From assembly GCA_001512635.1 (NCBI GenBank), contig LFSA01000022.1, positions 17,485 to 81,484 on the forward strand: a DNA stretch of 64,000 bases, read 5' to 3'. The stretch is from Pelotomaculum sp. DTU098 (GTDB lineage: Bacteria > Bacillota > Desulfotomaculia > Desulfotomaculales > Pelotomaculaceae). Under the pieces are notes generated by a model, which worked only from the letters and a program-made list of their open reading frames with translations, did not search any database and had not been told where the DNA came from. Position 1 is the stretch's first letter; every line of letters starts with the position of its first letter. Shown here piece after piece: positions 8,874 to 17,240 of this stretch. Made by a program: the position numbers and the translations under genes.

Positions 8874-9199
8874 ACCAATTGCTAAAGGAGGAACTGGCTG
8901 GATTCTGTTTCTAAAATTCCGGGCTGGAAATAGAATAAAAACCAGCGCAACCCGGCTAGTACTATCGCCGTGCCTTGTTTCCTTAACAGGTTTAAACAGA
9001 TCATGTATAATTATAAAGAAATATTAAATGCTTCGGGAATTGTTGCTTTCCACAAATCCGTCATGCTGGAATTTCTATATTCTTCTCAGTGCACGACTCC
9101 TTTTTTACGACACCTTTTTATGACAGCTTCATCAGAATCTTTTATTTAGCTTAACCCTTTTCTATCGAATTAAAAGGTTATAAAGGGAAGTGAACAGCA
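8874..9199 (+). other. Intergenic region, nothing recognised
   Basis: About 325 bases of moderately AT-rich sequence between the bactofilin-like gene and the chaperone gene. I see no convincing terminator, promoter pair or structured RNA. AAAGGGAAG at 9183-9191 is the ribosome site for the next gene. Confidence 0.4.
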
Positions 9200-10180
9200 G
9201 TGAGTATACCTTATCAGGACTACTATGAAATCCTGGGTGTCGATAGGAATGCCACTGATAAAGAAATCAAGTCTGCTTACCGGAAGCTGGCCCGCAAGTG
9301 GCATCCAGACCTTTATTCCGGCAAAGACAAGGAAAAGGCAGAAGAAAAAATAAAGCAGATTAACGAGGCTTACGAAGTCCTGAGCGATAAAGAAAAGAGA
9401 GAGAAATATGACCGCTTGGGTGCCAACTGGCGTATGGGTGAAGATTTTTACCCGCCGCCGGATATGGAGGATTTTCAATTCTTTACCGGGACGGGCACAA
9501 CAGGTTTTAGTGATTTTTTTGAAGCTATTTTTGGCAGCGGTTTTGGCCGCAGGGCCCGTGCATCCCGCCCGCGTGGTGCGGTGCGGGGACAGGATGTGGA
9601 ATATGAACTGGAATTGACCCTGGAAGAAGCTTACAGGGGTGGCGAAAAGACTTTACAGGTGTCAAGCAATGAAGTGTGTCATGCCTGTGCCGGTACCGGG
9701 TTTGATGGGAGGTCCTTTTGCCCGCGCTGCGGCGGGACCGGTGTTACCCCCAGTAGGAAGACCCTGGCCGTAAAGATTCCGGCGGGTGTAACTGATGGCA
9801 GCAAAATCCGCCTGAAAGGACAGGGCGGGGAAGGACTTGACGGGGGTGAGCGGGGTGACCTGTATTTAAAGGTGCGCATACTCCCTCACAGTATTTACAA
9901 GATCCTGGGCAGTGATTTGGAAGTTGAAATTACCCTGCGACCTGAACAGGCAGTTCTGGGAGACCGGGTAACAGTGCCGACACTGGACGGTCCGGTAATA
10001 ATGAAGGTTCCGGCAGGGACCAGGGCCGGCAGGCGCCTGCGCTTGAAAGGGAAGGGCTTGCCTTACCGGGGTGGTCGCGGTGATCAATACGTGCTGATTA
10101 AAATTGATATACCAGAGCATATTACAGCAGAAGAAGAGCAGCTATACAGACGGTTGGCGGAAATCAAGAAAGGGGTGTGA
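9200..10180 (+). CDS. DnaJ-class co-chaperone with shortened zinc finger
   Basis: A 326-residue J-protein. The N-terminal J domain (residues 5-70) has YYEILGV, the helix II basic patch and the HPD motif (HPDLYSG), followed by a Gly/Phe/Arg linker. A short zinc centre has only two CxxCxGxG motifs, CHACAGTG and CPRCGGTG, where DnaJ has four. The two C-terminal beta domains are present. It should stimulate DnaK ATPase and bind clients. GTG is the start, with AAAGGGAAG upstream. It is followed by a CbpM-like gene, as with E. coli cbpA-cbpM, and no dnaK or grpE is nearby. Confidence 0.88.
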   Translation: MSIPYQDYYEILGVDRNATDKEIKSAYRKLARKWHPDLYSGKDKEKAEEKIKQINEAYEVLSDKEKREKYDRLGANWRMGEDFYPPPDMEDFQFFTGTGTTGFSDFFEAIFGSGFGRRARASRPRGAVRGQDVEYELELTLEEAYRGGEKTLQVSSNEVCHACAGTGFDGRSFCPRCGGTGVTPSRKTLAVKIPAGVTDGSKIRLKGQGGEGLDGGERGDLYLKVRILPHSIYKILGSDLEVEITLRPEQAVLGDRVTVPTLDGPVIMKVPAGTRAGRRLRLKGKGLPYRGGRGDQYVLIKIDIPEHITAEEEQLYRRLAEIKKGV

Positions 10181-10182
10181 GG

Positions 10183-10485
10183 GTGTTGGAAAAAAAATAT
10201 TATATTCAAATCTATCGCCATACCCTTCCCACCGCTGAGGACAGCGAATGGGTGGATTTAGAAAGCCTGGGGATTCACCCGGATATTGTGCAACAGCTGG
10301 TCGAATGGGGCATCGTGGAAACACGGGGCGGTTATGTCCATTTCCGCCAGGCAGTTCGCTTGCAGAAATTGATGCGTCTGCGCCGCAAACTCGGGGTTAA
10401 CCTGCCTGGAGCGGCAATCATTGTTGATTTACTCGAGCGGATCGAAAAACTGCAGGATGAAATAGACCGGCTAAAAAAACGCTAG
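10183..10485 (+). CDS. CbpM-like chaperone modulator / MerR-type small HTH protein
   Basis: A protein of about 100 residues resembling the chaperone modulator CbpM. A helix-turn-helix-like segment (VDLESLGIHPDIVQQLVEWGIV) precedes a C-terminal amphipathic helix (LLERIEKLQDEIDRLKKR). CbpM binds the J domain and holds CbpA in check. The frame is open from GTG 10177, overlapping the chaperone stop. AAAGGGG at 10170-10175 spaces better to GTG 10183 or TTG 10186. The gene pair forms an operon. The identification depends on context as much as sequence. Confidence 0.7.
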   Translation: MLEKKYYIQIYRHTLPTAEDSEWVDLESLGIHPDIVQQLVEWGIVETRGGYVHFRQAVRLQKLMRLRRKLGVNLPGAAIIVDLLERIEKLQDEIDRLKKR

Positions 10486-10594
10486 ATGTAGCCCTGTAGA
10501 TACAGGCCTGTAATGTTGATGCAAAAATCAAAAGCTTAAACCTTAAACATAAAACCTGCTGGTTTTTCATATGTTTTTTGCAGGAGGCTTGTTG

Positions 10595-11803
10595 ATGAAG
10601 TATATGGTTCCACTGGAAGAAGCACAACAACTCTTATTACAACATGTAAAACCCTTGGAGCCGGTGGAACTGGATCTACTACAGGCGCTTGGGATGGTAC
10701 TTGCTGTAGATGTCCCGGCACCGGAACCGGTCCCTCCGTTTACACGCTCCCGCCTGGACGGGTTTGCACTCAAATCCTGTGACACTGACGGGCCCTCTCC
10801 TGCAAAACCTGTCAACCTGCATGTAACCCAGTCGCTCAGGGCCGGGCAGCTTGCTTCAGCCGGGGTGGAGCCGGGGACAGCCACGGCTATTGTTACAGGG
10901 GCCCCTGTGCCGCCGGGTGCGGACTGTGTGGTCCCCTTCGAAGTAGTTCGCCAGGAAGGGGAGTTTATTGTCCTTACTGCACCACTAAAGCCTGGCCATG
11001 GCATTGCACCTGCCGGCGGGGACGTTGCTGCCGGGGATTGTGTTTTGGGTAAGGGTACGGTAATCAACGCGCCGGCAGCAGGGGTACTGGCGGCGCTGGG
11101 CTGCAGCCGGGTGAAGGTGCACCGGAAGCCCCGGGTTGCCGTCTTCACAACGGGTGACGAACTCCAGCCCCTTGGACAGCCTCTGGAAAACGGGAAAATA
11201 TACAACAGTAATCTCTATACTATGGCTGCCATGGTATCGGAAGCCGGCGGGGAGGCAGTCCTGCTTGAATCTGTACCTGACGAGGAAGATCTTATTTGCA
11301 GGCAATACAATTATGGGCTGTCAGTTGCCGACCTTGTATTGTCCACCGGCGGGGCGGCTGCGGGTGAACGGGATCTGGCTTCTGCAGCAATGCAGCGTTG
11401 CGGCGCCAGGCTGCTTTTCCGGCACATGGAGGTCACACCCGGAAAATACACTGTTTGCGGCGTAAAAAACGGCCGCCTCTTGTTAGGATTTTCAGGAAAA
11501 CCTGCTTCCGCCGTTGCTGCCTTCTTCCTGCTGGTAAGGCCTGTGCTGCGGTGTATGGGCGGGTACAGGGAGCTCTTTTTACCCAGGTGCGAAGCGACCC
11601 TGGTGGAGGAGATCCAGGGGGGATTGGCTTTCCGGAGTTTGGTCCGGGCTGAGGTTCAGTGGCAGGATGGATGTCTGGTGCGGCCTGCTCCAAAGGGCCC
11701 CGGCAGCCTTCTTACACTTATGACGGGAAATGCATTCATTGACCTCCCTGCCGGTTGCGGCCCCCTGACTCCAGGCGATAAGGTACAGGTGATTCTACTA
11801 TAA
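10595..11803 (+). CDS. moeA: Molybdopterin molybdenumtransferase MoeA-like
   Basis: About 402 residues with the MoeA layout. The N-terminal region has the RSRLDGFAL segment, and the central MoCF domain has TTGDEL, NSNLYTMAAMV and DLVLSTGGAAAGERD. A C-terminal barrel follows. MoeA inserts molybdate (or tungstate) into adenylylated molybdopterin. The usual LPGNP loop reads FSGKP here, and the GGxSxGxxD motif reads GGAAAGERD, so the copy is divergent. AGGAGG 7 bases before the ATG at 10595 fixes the start, although the frame opens at 10571. No other moa or mob genes are in the window. Confidence 0.82.
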   Translation: MKYMVPLEEAQQLLLQHVKPLEPVELDLLQALGMVLAVDVPAPEPVPPFTRSRLDGFALKSCDTDGPSPAKPVNLHVTQSLRAGQLASAGVEPGTATAIVTGAPVPPGADCVVPFEVVRQEGEFIVLTAPLKPGHGIAPAGGDVAAGDCVLGKGTVINAPAAGVLAALGCSRVKVHRKPRVAVFTTGDELQPLGQPLENGKIYNSNLYTMAAMVSEAGGEAVLLESVPDEEDLICRQYNYGLSVADLVLSTGGAAAGERDLASAAMQRCGARLLFRHMEVTPGKYTVCGVKNGRLLLGFSGKPASAVAAFFLLVRPVLRCMGGYRELFLPRCEATLVEEIQGGLAFRSLVRAEVQWQDGCLVRPAPKGPGSLLTLMTGNAFIDLPAGCGPLTPGDKVQVILL

Positions 11804-11903
11804 TTACATAATACACCCCACAAGGTCACCTGGTACAATGCAAGTAATGCTTGCTTTCGGAATAATGCTTTCGACCTGCCCTGGATAGGATTGCCTTAAT
11901 TAC

Positions 11904-11958
11904 AGACCGGGCCTCGACGCTGGTGCGGGCTAGCCAGCCCGGCATCGAGGCCCGGTCT
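11904..11958. repeat. Long GC-rich inverted repeat
   Basis: AGACCGGGCCTCGA at 11904-11917 pairs perfectly with TCGAGGCCCGGTCT at 11945-11958, and the arms continue inward through GCTGG and CCAGC. The whole can fold into one hairpin of 55 bases. It has no clear T-run, so it is a poor textbook terminator. It may still end moeA transcription, or mark the end of an old mobile element. Confidence 0.7.
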
Positions 11959-12230
11959 AATACTGTTTAGCCAAAGGCATGAGAAGCTCCACCCGGTTCA
12001 CCGGGCGGGCTTTGAGGTTGATACCTCCGCACTGGACAATTGGGGATTGAGGTTGTTTGCCATCGCCCCGGTAATTCCCGCAGGGTTCGTTCAAAATGCT
12101 CGGGATTTATTACCAGGATTACAGTGCTGGAAAAAATCCTTTTCATACTCGGCAATAAATTCTTCACGGTTCATATAGAAGTAGAGTTTCAGCCAGGTCA
12201 AAAAGAACAGCCTGAAACAATAGATTAATT
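11957..12230 (-). pseudogene. Probable decayed coding remnant on the minus strand
   Basis: Three protein-like segments follow one another in different minus-strand frames: MNREEFIAEYEKDFFQH, then ILVINPEHFERTLRELPG, then QCGGINLKARPVNRVELL ending in AKQY and a TAG at 11957-11959. They read as one gene broken by frameshifts. I could not name the family. The stretch contains no intact reading frame with a ribosome site. Confidence 0.35.
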
Positions 12231-12265
12231 CTCAGGATTTTTAAACCAGGCTTTGGTCATACGCT

Positions 12266-12838
12266 TTAGTAATTTGGACACCAGAGTTCATAGTAGCTCT
12301 GGGGGTGGTCACAGGCAGGGCAAACTTCCGGCGCTGCTGTCCCATGGTGGATATAACCGCAGTTAGAGCATCTCCAGTATACCTCTTCTTCGCGCTTGAA
12401 AACCTGTCCTTTTTGAATATTTTCTAAAAGTTTCAGGTAACGCTCTTCATGGCTCTTTTCCGCTACAGCTATAGCCCTTAGTACGGCAGCTATTTGGGGA
12501 AATCCTTCCTCTTCAGCTACTTTAGCATACTCCGGGTACATTGTGGTGTGTTCAAAATTTTCCCCGCTGGCAGCTGCCTTCAAGTTTTCTTCCGTGTTAC
12601 CGATTATACCTGCGGGGAAGGCGGCGGTGATTTCTACTTCTCCACCTTCCAGAAACTTAAACAGGCGCTTGGCGTGTTCCTTTTCGTTATTTGCCGTATC
12701 CAGGAAGATTGCTGAAATTTGTTCGTAACCTTCCTTTCTAGCCTGGGATGCATAAAAAGTATAGCGGTTCCTGGCCTGGGATTCGCCGGCGAAAGCCGTC
12801 AGTAAATTGCGTTCTGTACGCGTTCCTTTAAGACTCAC
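12266..12838 (-). CDS. rbr: Rubrerythrin
   Basis: A 190-residue rubrerythrin. The four-helix diiron domain has Glu-containing motifs [25 protein letters not shown] and [12 protein letters not shown]-terminal rubredoxin-like iron site has CSNCGY and CPACDHP. Rubrerythrins reduce hydrogen peroxide in anaerobes. GTG is the start, with AGGAGGG upstream. It is transcribed divergently from the DUF362 gene. A second, shorter rubrerythrin lies at 46471-46965. Confidence 0.95.
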   Translation of the reverse strand: MSLKGTRTERNLLTAFAGESQARNRYTFYASQARKEGYEQISAIFLDTANNEKEHAKRLFKFLEGGEVEITAAFPAGIIGNTEENLKAAASGENFEHTTMYPEYAKVAEEEGFPQIAAVLRAIAVAEKSHEERYLKLLENIQKGQVFKREEEVYWRCSNCGYIHHGTAAPEVCPACDHPQSYYELWCPNY

Positions 12839-13089
12839 GTTAAAAAACCCTCCTTTTAAATTTGAATTGATTTATCTTAAGGCTGTTCTTTTATTTTGAG
12901 CGGTCCAGTTAACTTAGTTTTACCCTCATGGAGATAATACTATGATAGTTTTAAGAATTCCTTGCTGAATGATTAAAAATTCCTTAAAGTCTTAAAGTAT
13001 GATCGATGTAATGAGTGTTCTTGAGAGGGATCTCTTGCTAAGGTTAAAAGAATTGTCCTGGTAACTCAAGATTAACAAGGAGAATTGTT

Positions 13090-14265
13090 ATGGAAGACTT
13101 AAAGCTGTACAAAGCTGTATACATCGTAGAGTGTCCGAACTATGAAACGGATGTTGTGCAAAAAGCAGTGGAGCGCCTGGTCAGCCTTATGGGTGGTTGG
13201 GACAAGTTTGTCCGCCCTGGTGAAAAGATTTTACTGAAACCAAACTTGCTGATGAAAAAGTCGCCGGAAGAAGCCGTCACAACACATCCTGCGGTGGCCG
13301 GGGCGGTTGCCCGGGGCATCCGGGGAGCAGGAGGTCATGTTGTTATTGGGGATAGCCCTGGTGGACCCCTGAACGCGCTGCTGCTGCAACGGGTTTATAA
13401 GGGTTGCGGGATGGTGGAAGCTGCGGCCAGCAGCGGCGCAGAGCTGAACTACAATACCAGGGAAGCGGTGCTGAAGGTACCTCCAGGCGGTCTTCTTGCG
13501 TCGGTTACGGTTATGGAAGCAGTTACAGATGTTGCAGGCATAGTTTCCGTGAGCAAGCTTAAAACCCACAGCCTGACCCGCTTAACTGGGGCTGTCAAGA
13601 ATTTGTTCGGTCTGGTTCCAGGCCTGAAAAAGGCTGAGTATCACGTCAGCATGCCCGGGATTAAGGAGTTTTCGGCAATGCTGGTGGACGTTGCCCGGGC
13701 AGCGGCGCCCAGAATGCACTTGATGGACGCGGTGGTGGGGATGGAGGGCGAGGGGCCTTCCGCCGGGGAAAAGGCCCAAATAGGTTTAATCCTGGGAAGT
13801 CCCTGCCCCTTTGCTTTAGACCTTGTAGCTGCCTCCCTGGTGGGTATTGAGGCCGGGGAAGTGCCAACTATTGTAGAAGCGGTTAGGCGGGGTTATATTA
13901 CAGCAAATGTGAAGGATATCCCCTTGGTTGGAGACCCGGTTTCCCTGCCCAGGGTACGTTTCAGACTGCCGCCCAGAGCTTTCGACATGGACCTTCTAAA
14001 GGCAAATGCAGGCAGATTCATCCCTGGCTGGCTGCTGCGGGCGATTAACAACCGCCTGCGGCCGAGCCCCGCATTTTCTCCTGAAACTTGTCTTGGTTGC
14101 GGGGAATGTTCCCGGGTCTGTCCGGCCTGTGCCATCCGGATAGAAAATAACATGCCCTGGGTTGACCTGGAAAAGTGCATTCGCTGCTTTTGTTGCCAGG
14201 AATTATGCCCGCAAAAAGCTGTGCGGATCAAACGACCCTGGTTGGGCAGGCTCCTGTTTCAATAA
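13090..14265 (+). CDS. DUF362 protein with two C-terminal 4Fe-4S centres
   Basis: A 391-residue protein. The N-terminal 310 residues match the DUF362 fold as I remember it, with ILLKPNLL, TTHPAVAGAV and VSKLKTHSLTRLTGAVKNLFG. The C terminus carries two ferredoxin-type motifs, CLGCGECSRVCP (about residues 334-345) and CIRCFCCQELCP (about 362-373). A role in anaerobic electron transfer is likely, but no reaction is known for the family. AAGGAG at 13077-13082 precedes the ATG. It stands alone, divergent from rubrerythrin. Confidence 0.88.
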   Translation: MEDLKLYKAVYIVECPNYETDVVQKAVERLVSLMGGWDKFVRPGEKILLKPNLLMKKSPEEAVTTHPAVAGAVARGIRGAGGHVVIGDSPGGPLNALLLQRVYKGCGMVEAAASSGAELNYNTREAVLKVPPGGLLASVTVMEAVTDVAGIVSVSKLKTHSLTRLTGAVKNLFGLVPGLKKAEYHVSMPGIKEFSAMLVDVARAAAPRMHLMDAVVGMEGEGPSAGEKAQIGLILGSPCPFALDLVAASLVGIEAGEVPTIVEAVRRGYITANVKDIPLVGDPVSLPRVRFRLPPRAFDMDLLKANAGRFIPGWLLRAINNRLRPSPAFSPETCLGCGECSRVCPACAIRIENNMPWVDLEKCIRCFCCQELCPQKAVRIKRPWLGRLLFQ

Positions 14266-14360
14266 TGGTCAAAATAAATGAGGCGGACAGCAATTCCCGC
14301 CCCTGGCCGGCCTGTATTTTTTAAAACTATTGCTTCACCTTCCGGGGAGTGCCTGTTCTT

Positions 14361-14810
14361 TCAGAGTGTTTCCTCTTCCACCTCATCCTTTATCACAAAA
14401 TCGGATAAATAGCCCAGCACTGATAATCCAAAAATTAGTATTATAAAGCTGTAAGCGAGGTTCCAATTGGGGTAAATGACCGCGCCGGTATGATACATGA
14501 TCGCTTCTACCGCCAGGAACAAAGCAGAGGCAAGTATTGTATAGGCGACTCGCAGCTCCCGGCGACGGGGCAACCAGTTCAGGTAAAGTATTGAACTGGC
14601 GTAAGTCTGGAAGATATGCAGGACTGGAATCCCGCCCAGGTAAAGAATTCCCCTGGGATAGGCGTAGAAATTATATCCTGTTCCGAGTAAATCGACTAAC
14701 AGCATGATCCCCACACCGATGAATCCGCACATCCATATTTTGTAGAACCTTTTTCCCACAAAAACAAATATAGCGGCAAAGGCAATTAACATGTATATCA
14801 AGTACTCCAC
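14361..14810 (-). CDS. Small integral membrane protein, possibly CBO0543 family
   Basis: A 149-residue protein with four or five hydrophobic helices and a C-terminal acidic tail. The spacing of Tyr/Asn/Pro residues (GTGYNFYAYPRG near residue 45, YPNWNLAYSF near 115) resembles the CBO0543 membrane family of Firmicutes, but this is from memory and uncertain. It has no recognised function. It ends toward the DUF362 gene and starts divergently from the mycofactocin pair. Confidence 0.6.
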   Translation of the reverse strand: MEYLIYMLIAFAAIFVFVGKRFYKIWMCGFIGVGIMLLVDLLGTGYNFYAYPRGILYLGGIPVLHIFQTYASSILYLNWLPRRRELRVAYTILASALFLAVEAIMYHTGAVIYPNWNLAYSFIILIFGLSVLGYLSDFVIKDEVEEETL

Positions 14811-15029
14811 CCTGTCATTCTCCTTACCTGAAGATTATCTCATAGATACAGTTTTATTATGTGCTGAAATAGCGGCTCCCAAGCTCTTCGCAGTGTAGAT
14901 AAATACAGAAGTGATTGGGTATTTTTATTTGGATTTTTTTAAGGTGGCTGGTTTCTTTGTTGTATGGGGTTGACAATATGTTGAAAATATACGGAAGTTT
15001 TATAACGGTGATTGTTCTTTTTAAAAAAG

Positions 15030-15058
15030 TTGCCCGGCGACGGGGATGAAGGTACAAT
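15030..15058 (+). promoter_or_regulatory. Candidate sigma-A promoter of the mycofactocin pair
   Basis: TTGCCC at 15030-15035 and TACAAT at 15053-15058 are separated by exactly 17 bases, about 110 bases before the mftA start. A TTGACA at 15075-15080 has no matching -10 element. Confidence 0.5.
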
Positions 15059-15166
15059 ATAAACAGTTAATTAAATTGACATTTAAGGGTGTATTTTGTC
15101 GACGGTGTTTCGGGTAAACGCCTGTTTATGATTGCACTAATCTTAAATAAAGAAAGGAGCTTTAAC

Positions 15167-15328
15167 ATGGAGCGGCAGAAAGCCAAAAGTGATCCAGGAA
15201 CCGGGGAACTGCAGCGCTGTCAGGACTTGTCCCAGGAGCCGGGACAAAAGGAGCCGGAGGAACCCGCGGTTCTGGATGAAGTAATCATTGAAACCCTGGC
15301 CATAGACGGTATCTGCGGAGTTTACTAG
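15167..15328 (+). CDS. mftA: Mycofactocin precursor peptide
   Basis: A 53-residue peptide ending IDGICGVY. Mycofactocin precursors (MftA) are short peptides whose conserved C terminus is IDGMCGVY. The radical SAM enzyme MftC decarboxylates the last Tyr and links it to Val, and MftE then releases the Val-Tyr-derived core, which becomes a redox cofactor. Here only the Met is replaced, by Ile. The N-terminal leader is acidic and rich in Gln, Glu and Pro. AAAGGAG at 15153-15159 selects the ATG at 15167, although the frame is open from 15089. Only 18 bases separate it from a mycofactocin-type dehydrogenase. No mftB, mftC, mftD, mftE or mftF is in the window. Confidence 0.88.
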   Translation: MERQKAKSDPGTGELQRCQDLSQEPGQKEPEEPAVLDEVIIETLAIDGICGVY

Positions 15329-15346
15329 GTTGGAGGTAAAGCCGAA

Positions 15347-16150
15347 TTGGGAAAACTTGACGGAAAGGTTGCCTTTATCACTGGTGCTGCCAGGGGGCAG
15401 GGCCGGGCAATAGCGCTGGCCATGGCCGCCGAGGGTGCAAATATTGCCTGCTTTGATATATGCAAGAATTTGAGCTACCCCAACTATGATTTAGCGAGTA
15501 TGGAAGATATGGAGAAGACGGTTGCGGAAATAGAGGCTCTGGGGCGGGAAGCCCTGGCTTTTTACGGAGATGTCCGGAGTTTTGAAGAAGTCAAGGCTGC
15601 GGTGGAAGAAACCATAGAGACTTTGGGCAGTATTGACATCTTGGTTAATAACGCGGGCATCGCCGGCATTGCGCCTTCCCATGAACTGACGGAGGAAGAG
15701 TGGGACACCATGCTGGACATAAACCTGAAAGGGGTCTGGCACTGCTGCAAGGCTGTTATCCCGCACATGATTCAGAAGCAGGGCGGCCGGATTATCAGCA
15801 CCTCTTCCGTGAACGGGGTCAAGGGTCTGCCCTATTCCCTCCATTATAGCTGCGCCAAATGGGGTGTGGTGGGGCTAACCAAGACCCTGGCCCAGGAACT
15901 CGCTCCCTATAACATTATTGTTAACTGTATCAGCCCGGGAACCTGTGATACCTACATGGTGGCCGGGCTTGCCCAGGAAGTCGGGCTGGAATACGCAGAA
16001 GCTGTGAGGCAGTTCTCCTCGGGCCACCTTATAGCCGGTTTGGTCCCGCCCGAGGCCGTAGCAGCGGCAGCCCTCTGGCTGGCTTCGGAAGACTCCAGGT
16101 TTGTCACAGGTCATAACCTCATGGTTGATGCCGGCTGGTCATGCACCTAA
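15347..16150 (+). CDS. Mycofactocin-coupled SDR family oxidoreductase
   Basis: A 267-residue short-chain dehydrogenase. It shows the nucleotide-binding TGAARGQGRA, the NNAG motif, Ser of the STSSVNG strand and the active-site pair in YSCAKWG. It also has the extra segment around NYDLASMEDMEKT (residues 46-58), which marks the mycofactocin-associated SDR subfamily. In that subfamily NAD is held permanently and mycofactocin is the external electron acceptor. TTG is the start, with GGAGG 10 bases before it. It is co-transcribed with mftA. The substrate is probably an alcohol, inferred from the subfamily only. Confidence 0.88.
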   Translation: MGKLDGKVAFITGAARGQGRAIALAMAAEGANIACFDICKNLSYPNYDLASMEDMEKTVAEIEALGREALAFYGDVRSFEEVKAAVEETIETLGSIDILVNNAGIAGIAPSHELTEEEWDTMLDINLKGVWHCCKAVIPHMIQKQGGRIISTSSVNGVKGLPYSLHYSCAKWGVVGLTKTLAQELAPYNIIVNCISPGTCDTYMVAGLAQEVGLEYAEAVRQFSSGHLIAGLVPPEAVAAAALWLASEDSRFVTGHNLMVDAGWSCT

Positions 16151-16239
16151 ACCCCAAATCAGCAGCTTTAGGAACATGCGAGGTTTACACACCTTAGGCT
16201 TAATAATGAGTAAGCCATAAAAATAACAGGTCTAAAACG

Positions 16240-16276
16240 CCCGTTTTGTCCTTGGACAGGCAAAACGGGTTTTGCT
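16240..16276 (+). terminator. Rho-independent terminator after the mycofactocin pair
   Basis: CCCGTTTTG (16240-16248) pairs with CAAAACGGG (16261-16269), followed by TTTTGCTATT. It closes the two-gene mftA-SDR unit 90 bases after the stop. Confidence 0.75.
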
Positions 16277-16405
16277 ATTAAAAGAGTTTTAAAAGGCCAG
16301 GGGAACTCTAAAGAGATTACCAAAATGATACTTTAGCTCCAATTAAAGGGGTTTTAGATGCCGGTGTTGAACAAACAGGTAAAAGTTTTTAGAAACCCAA
16401 TAGCT

Positions 16406-16888
16406 TTATGACTTAGTTTCCCTGTACCCGGTTTTACCGATTCTACCCAGCATCCATAACACTTCCCTTGTTACACCTAAAAGAACAAGGAGCGTGCCTG
16501 AAATGTAGGCCAGGTCTGCCAGATTGAAAATGAGGTCATAGTTGGGAGTAAAGAAACCGATATAGTCCACCACAGAACCCTGAAAAATCCAGGATATGCT
16601 GTTGCTGAAGGCGCCACCTGCAACAAGGCCCACTCCCATGAGGAGATCAGAGTTCTTTGAGGACGAACAATATTTTAAGATGATATAAAGGCAGCCTGCG
16701 AGGAGCAGAAGTAATAAAATGCGCATGGGCGTATTGATAATGTTATAGTCATTTAACGCCGGATAGAAACATATGGCGTAACTGTATATGTCCTTCGCCT
16801 GCATTAGCTCTGAGATGGCAATGCCCTGGAAGATTTTATCGGCAAGGACCACACCTCCTGCCGTCCAGAGGGGAAAAGATCTTTTCAT
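16406..16888 (-). CDS. Divergent signal peptidase II (LspA)-like membrane protein
   Basis: A 160-residue, four-helix protein matching the LspA plan. It has LADKIFQ near the N terminus (LspA: LDQLTK), then GLVAGGAFSNSISWIFQGSVVDYIGF and IFNLADLAY, which hold the two catalytic Asp residues of lipoprotein signal peptidases. The Arg usually found after the Gly-Asn motif is missing and spacing differs slightly, so it is probably a paralogue rather than the housekeeping LspA. GAGGAGGG precedes the ATG. No lipoprotein gene is adjacent. Confidence 0.7.
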   Translation of the reverse strand: MKRSFPLWTAGGVVLADKIFQGIAISELMQAKDIYSYAICFYPALNDYNIINTPMRILLLLLLAGCLYIILKYCSSSKNSDLLMGVGLVAGGAFSNSISWIFQGSVVDYIGFFTPNYDLIFNLADLAYISGTLLVLLGVTREVLWMLGRIGKTGYRETKS

Positions 16889-17240
16889 TACAGCCCTCCT
16901 CTTGAATTAATTACCTTTCTTTATATAACTATACAATAATTACCAATTCATGTAAATATTATATCTTCCTGATCAGCTTATCTGGCTATCTCACCAATAC
17001 CGCCGGTTAATCTTAATAACTGGGAAAATGAAGATATGTGACAGCAATGGGTTTGAAGCTTGAGAAGATCCTGGTTAGTTTCATGATTCACCGGCACCCC
17101 TTTTATTAATATTTGTGGTTACTAGGCATTGCCAAGCGTTCACGTAAATGCTATGATTTTTACACCTGGTAAACCAAAATAGTAGCAATAGTTTACCTAT
17201 CATTTACCAACTGATTAACTTGTTTAACAGGAGGGTAAGG
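16889..17240. other. Divergent promoter region
   Basis: About 350 AT-rich bases between the LspA-like gene (minus) and the exporter operon (plus). Both operons must start here. I see no palindrome long enough to call as the TetR operator with confidence. AGGAGGG at 17229-17235 is the ribosome site of the HlyD gene. Confidence 0.4.

Noticed and set aside
12936..12952. Possible PerR operator (ACTATGATAGT) in the rubrerythrin/DUF362 divergent region
   Set aside because: It is a neat 5-1-5 palindrome, but only about half of the positions match the TTATAATNATTATAA consensus. Without a comparison set it cannot be called.
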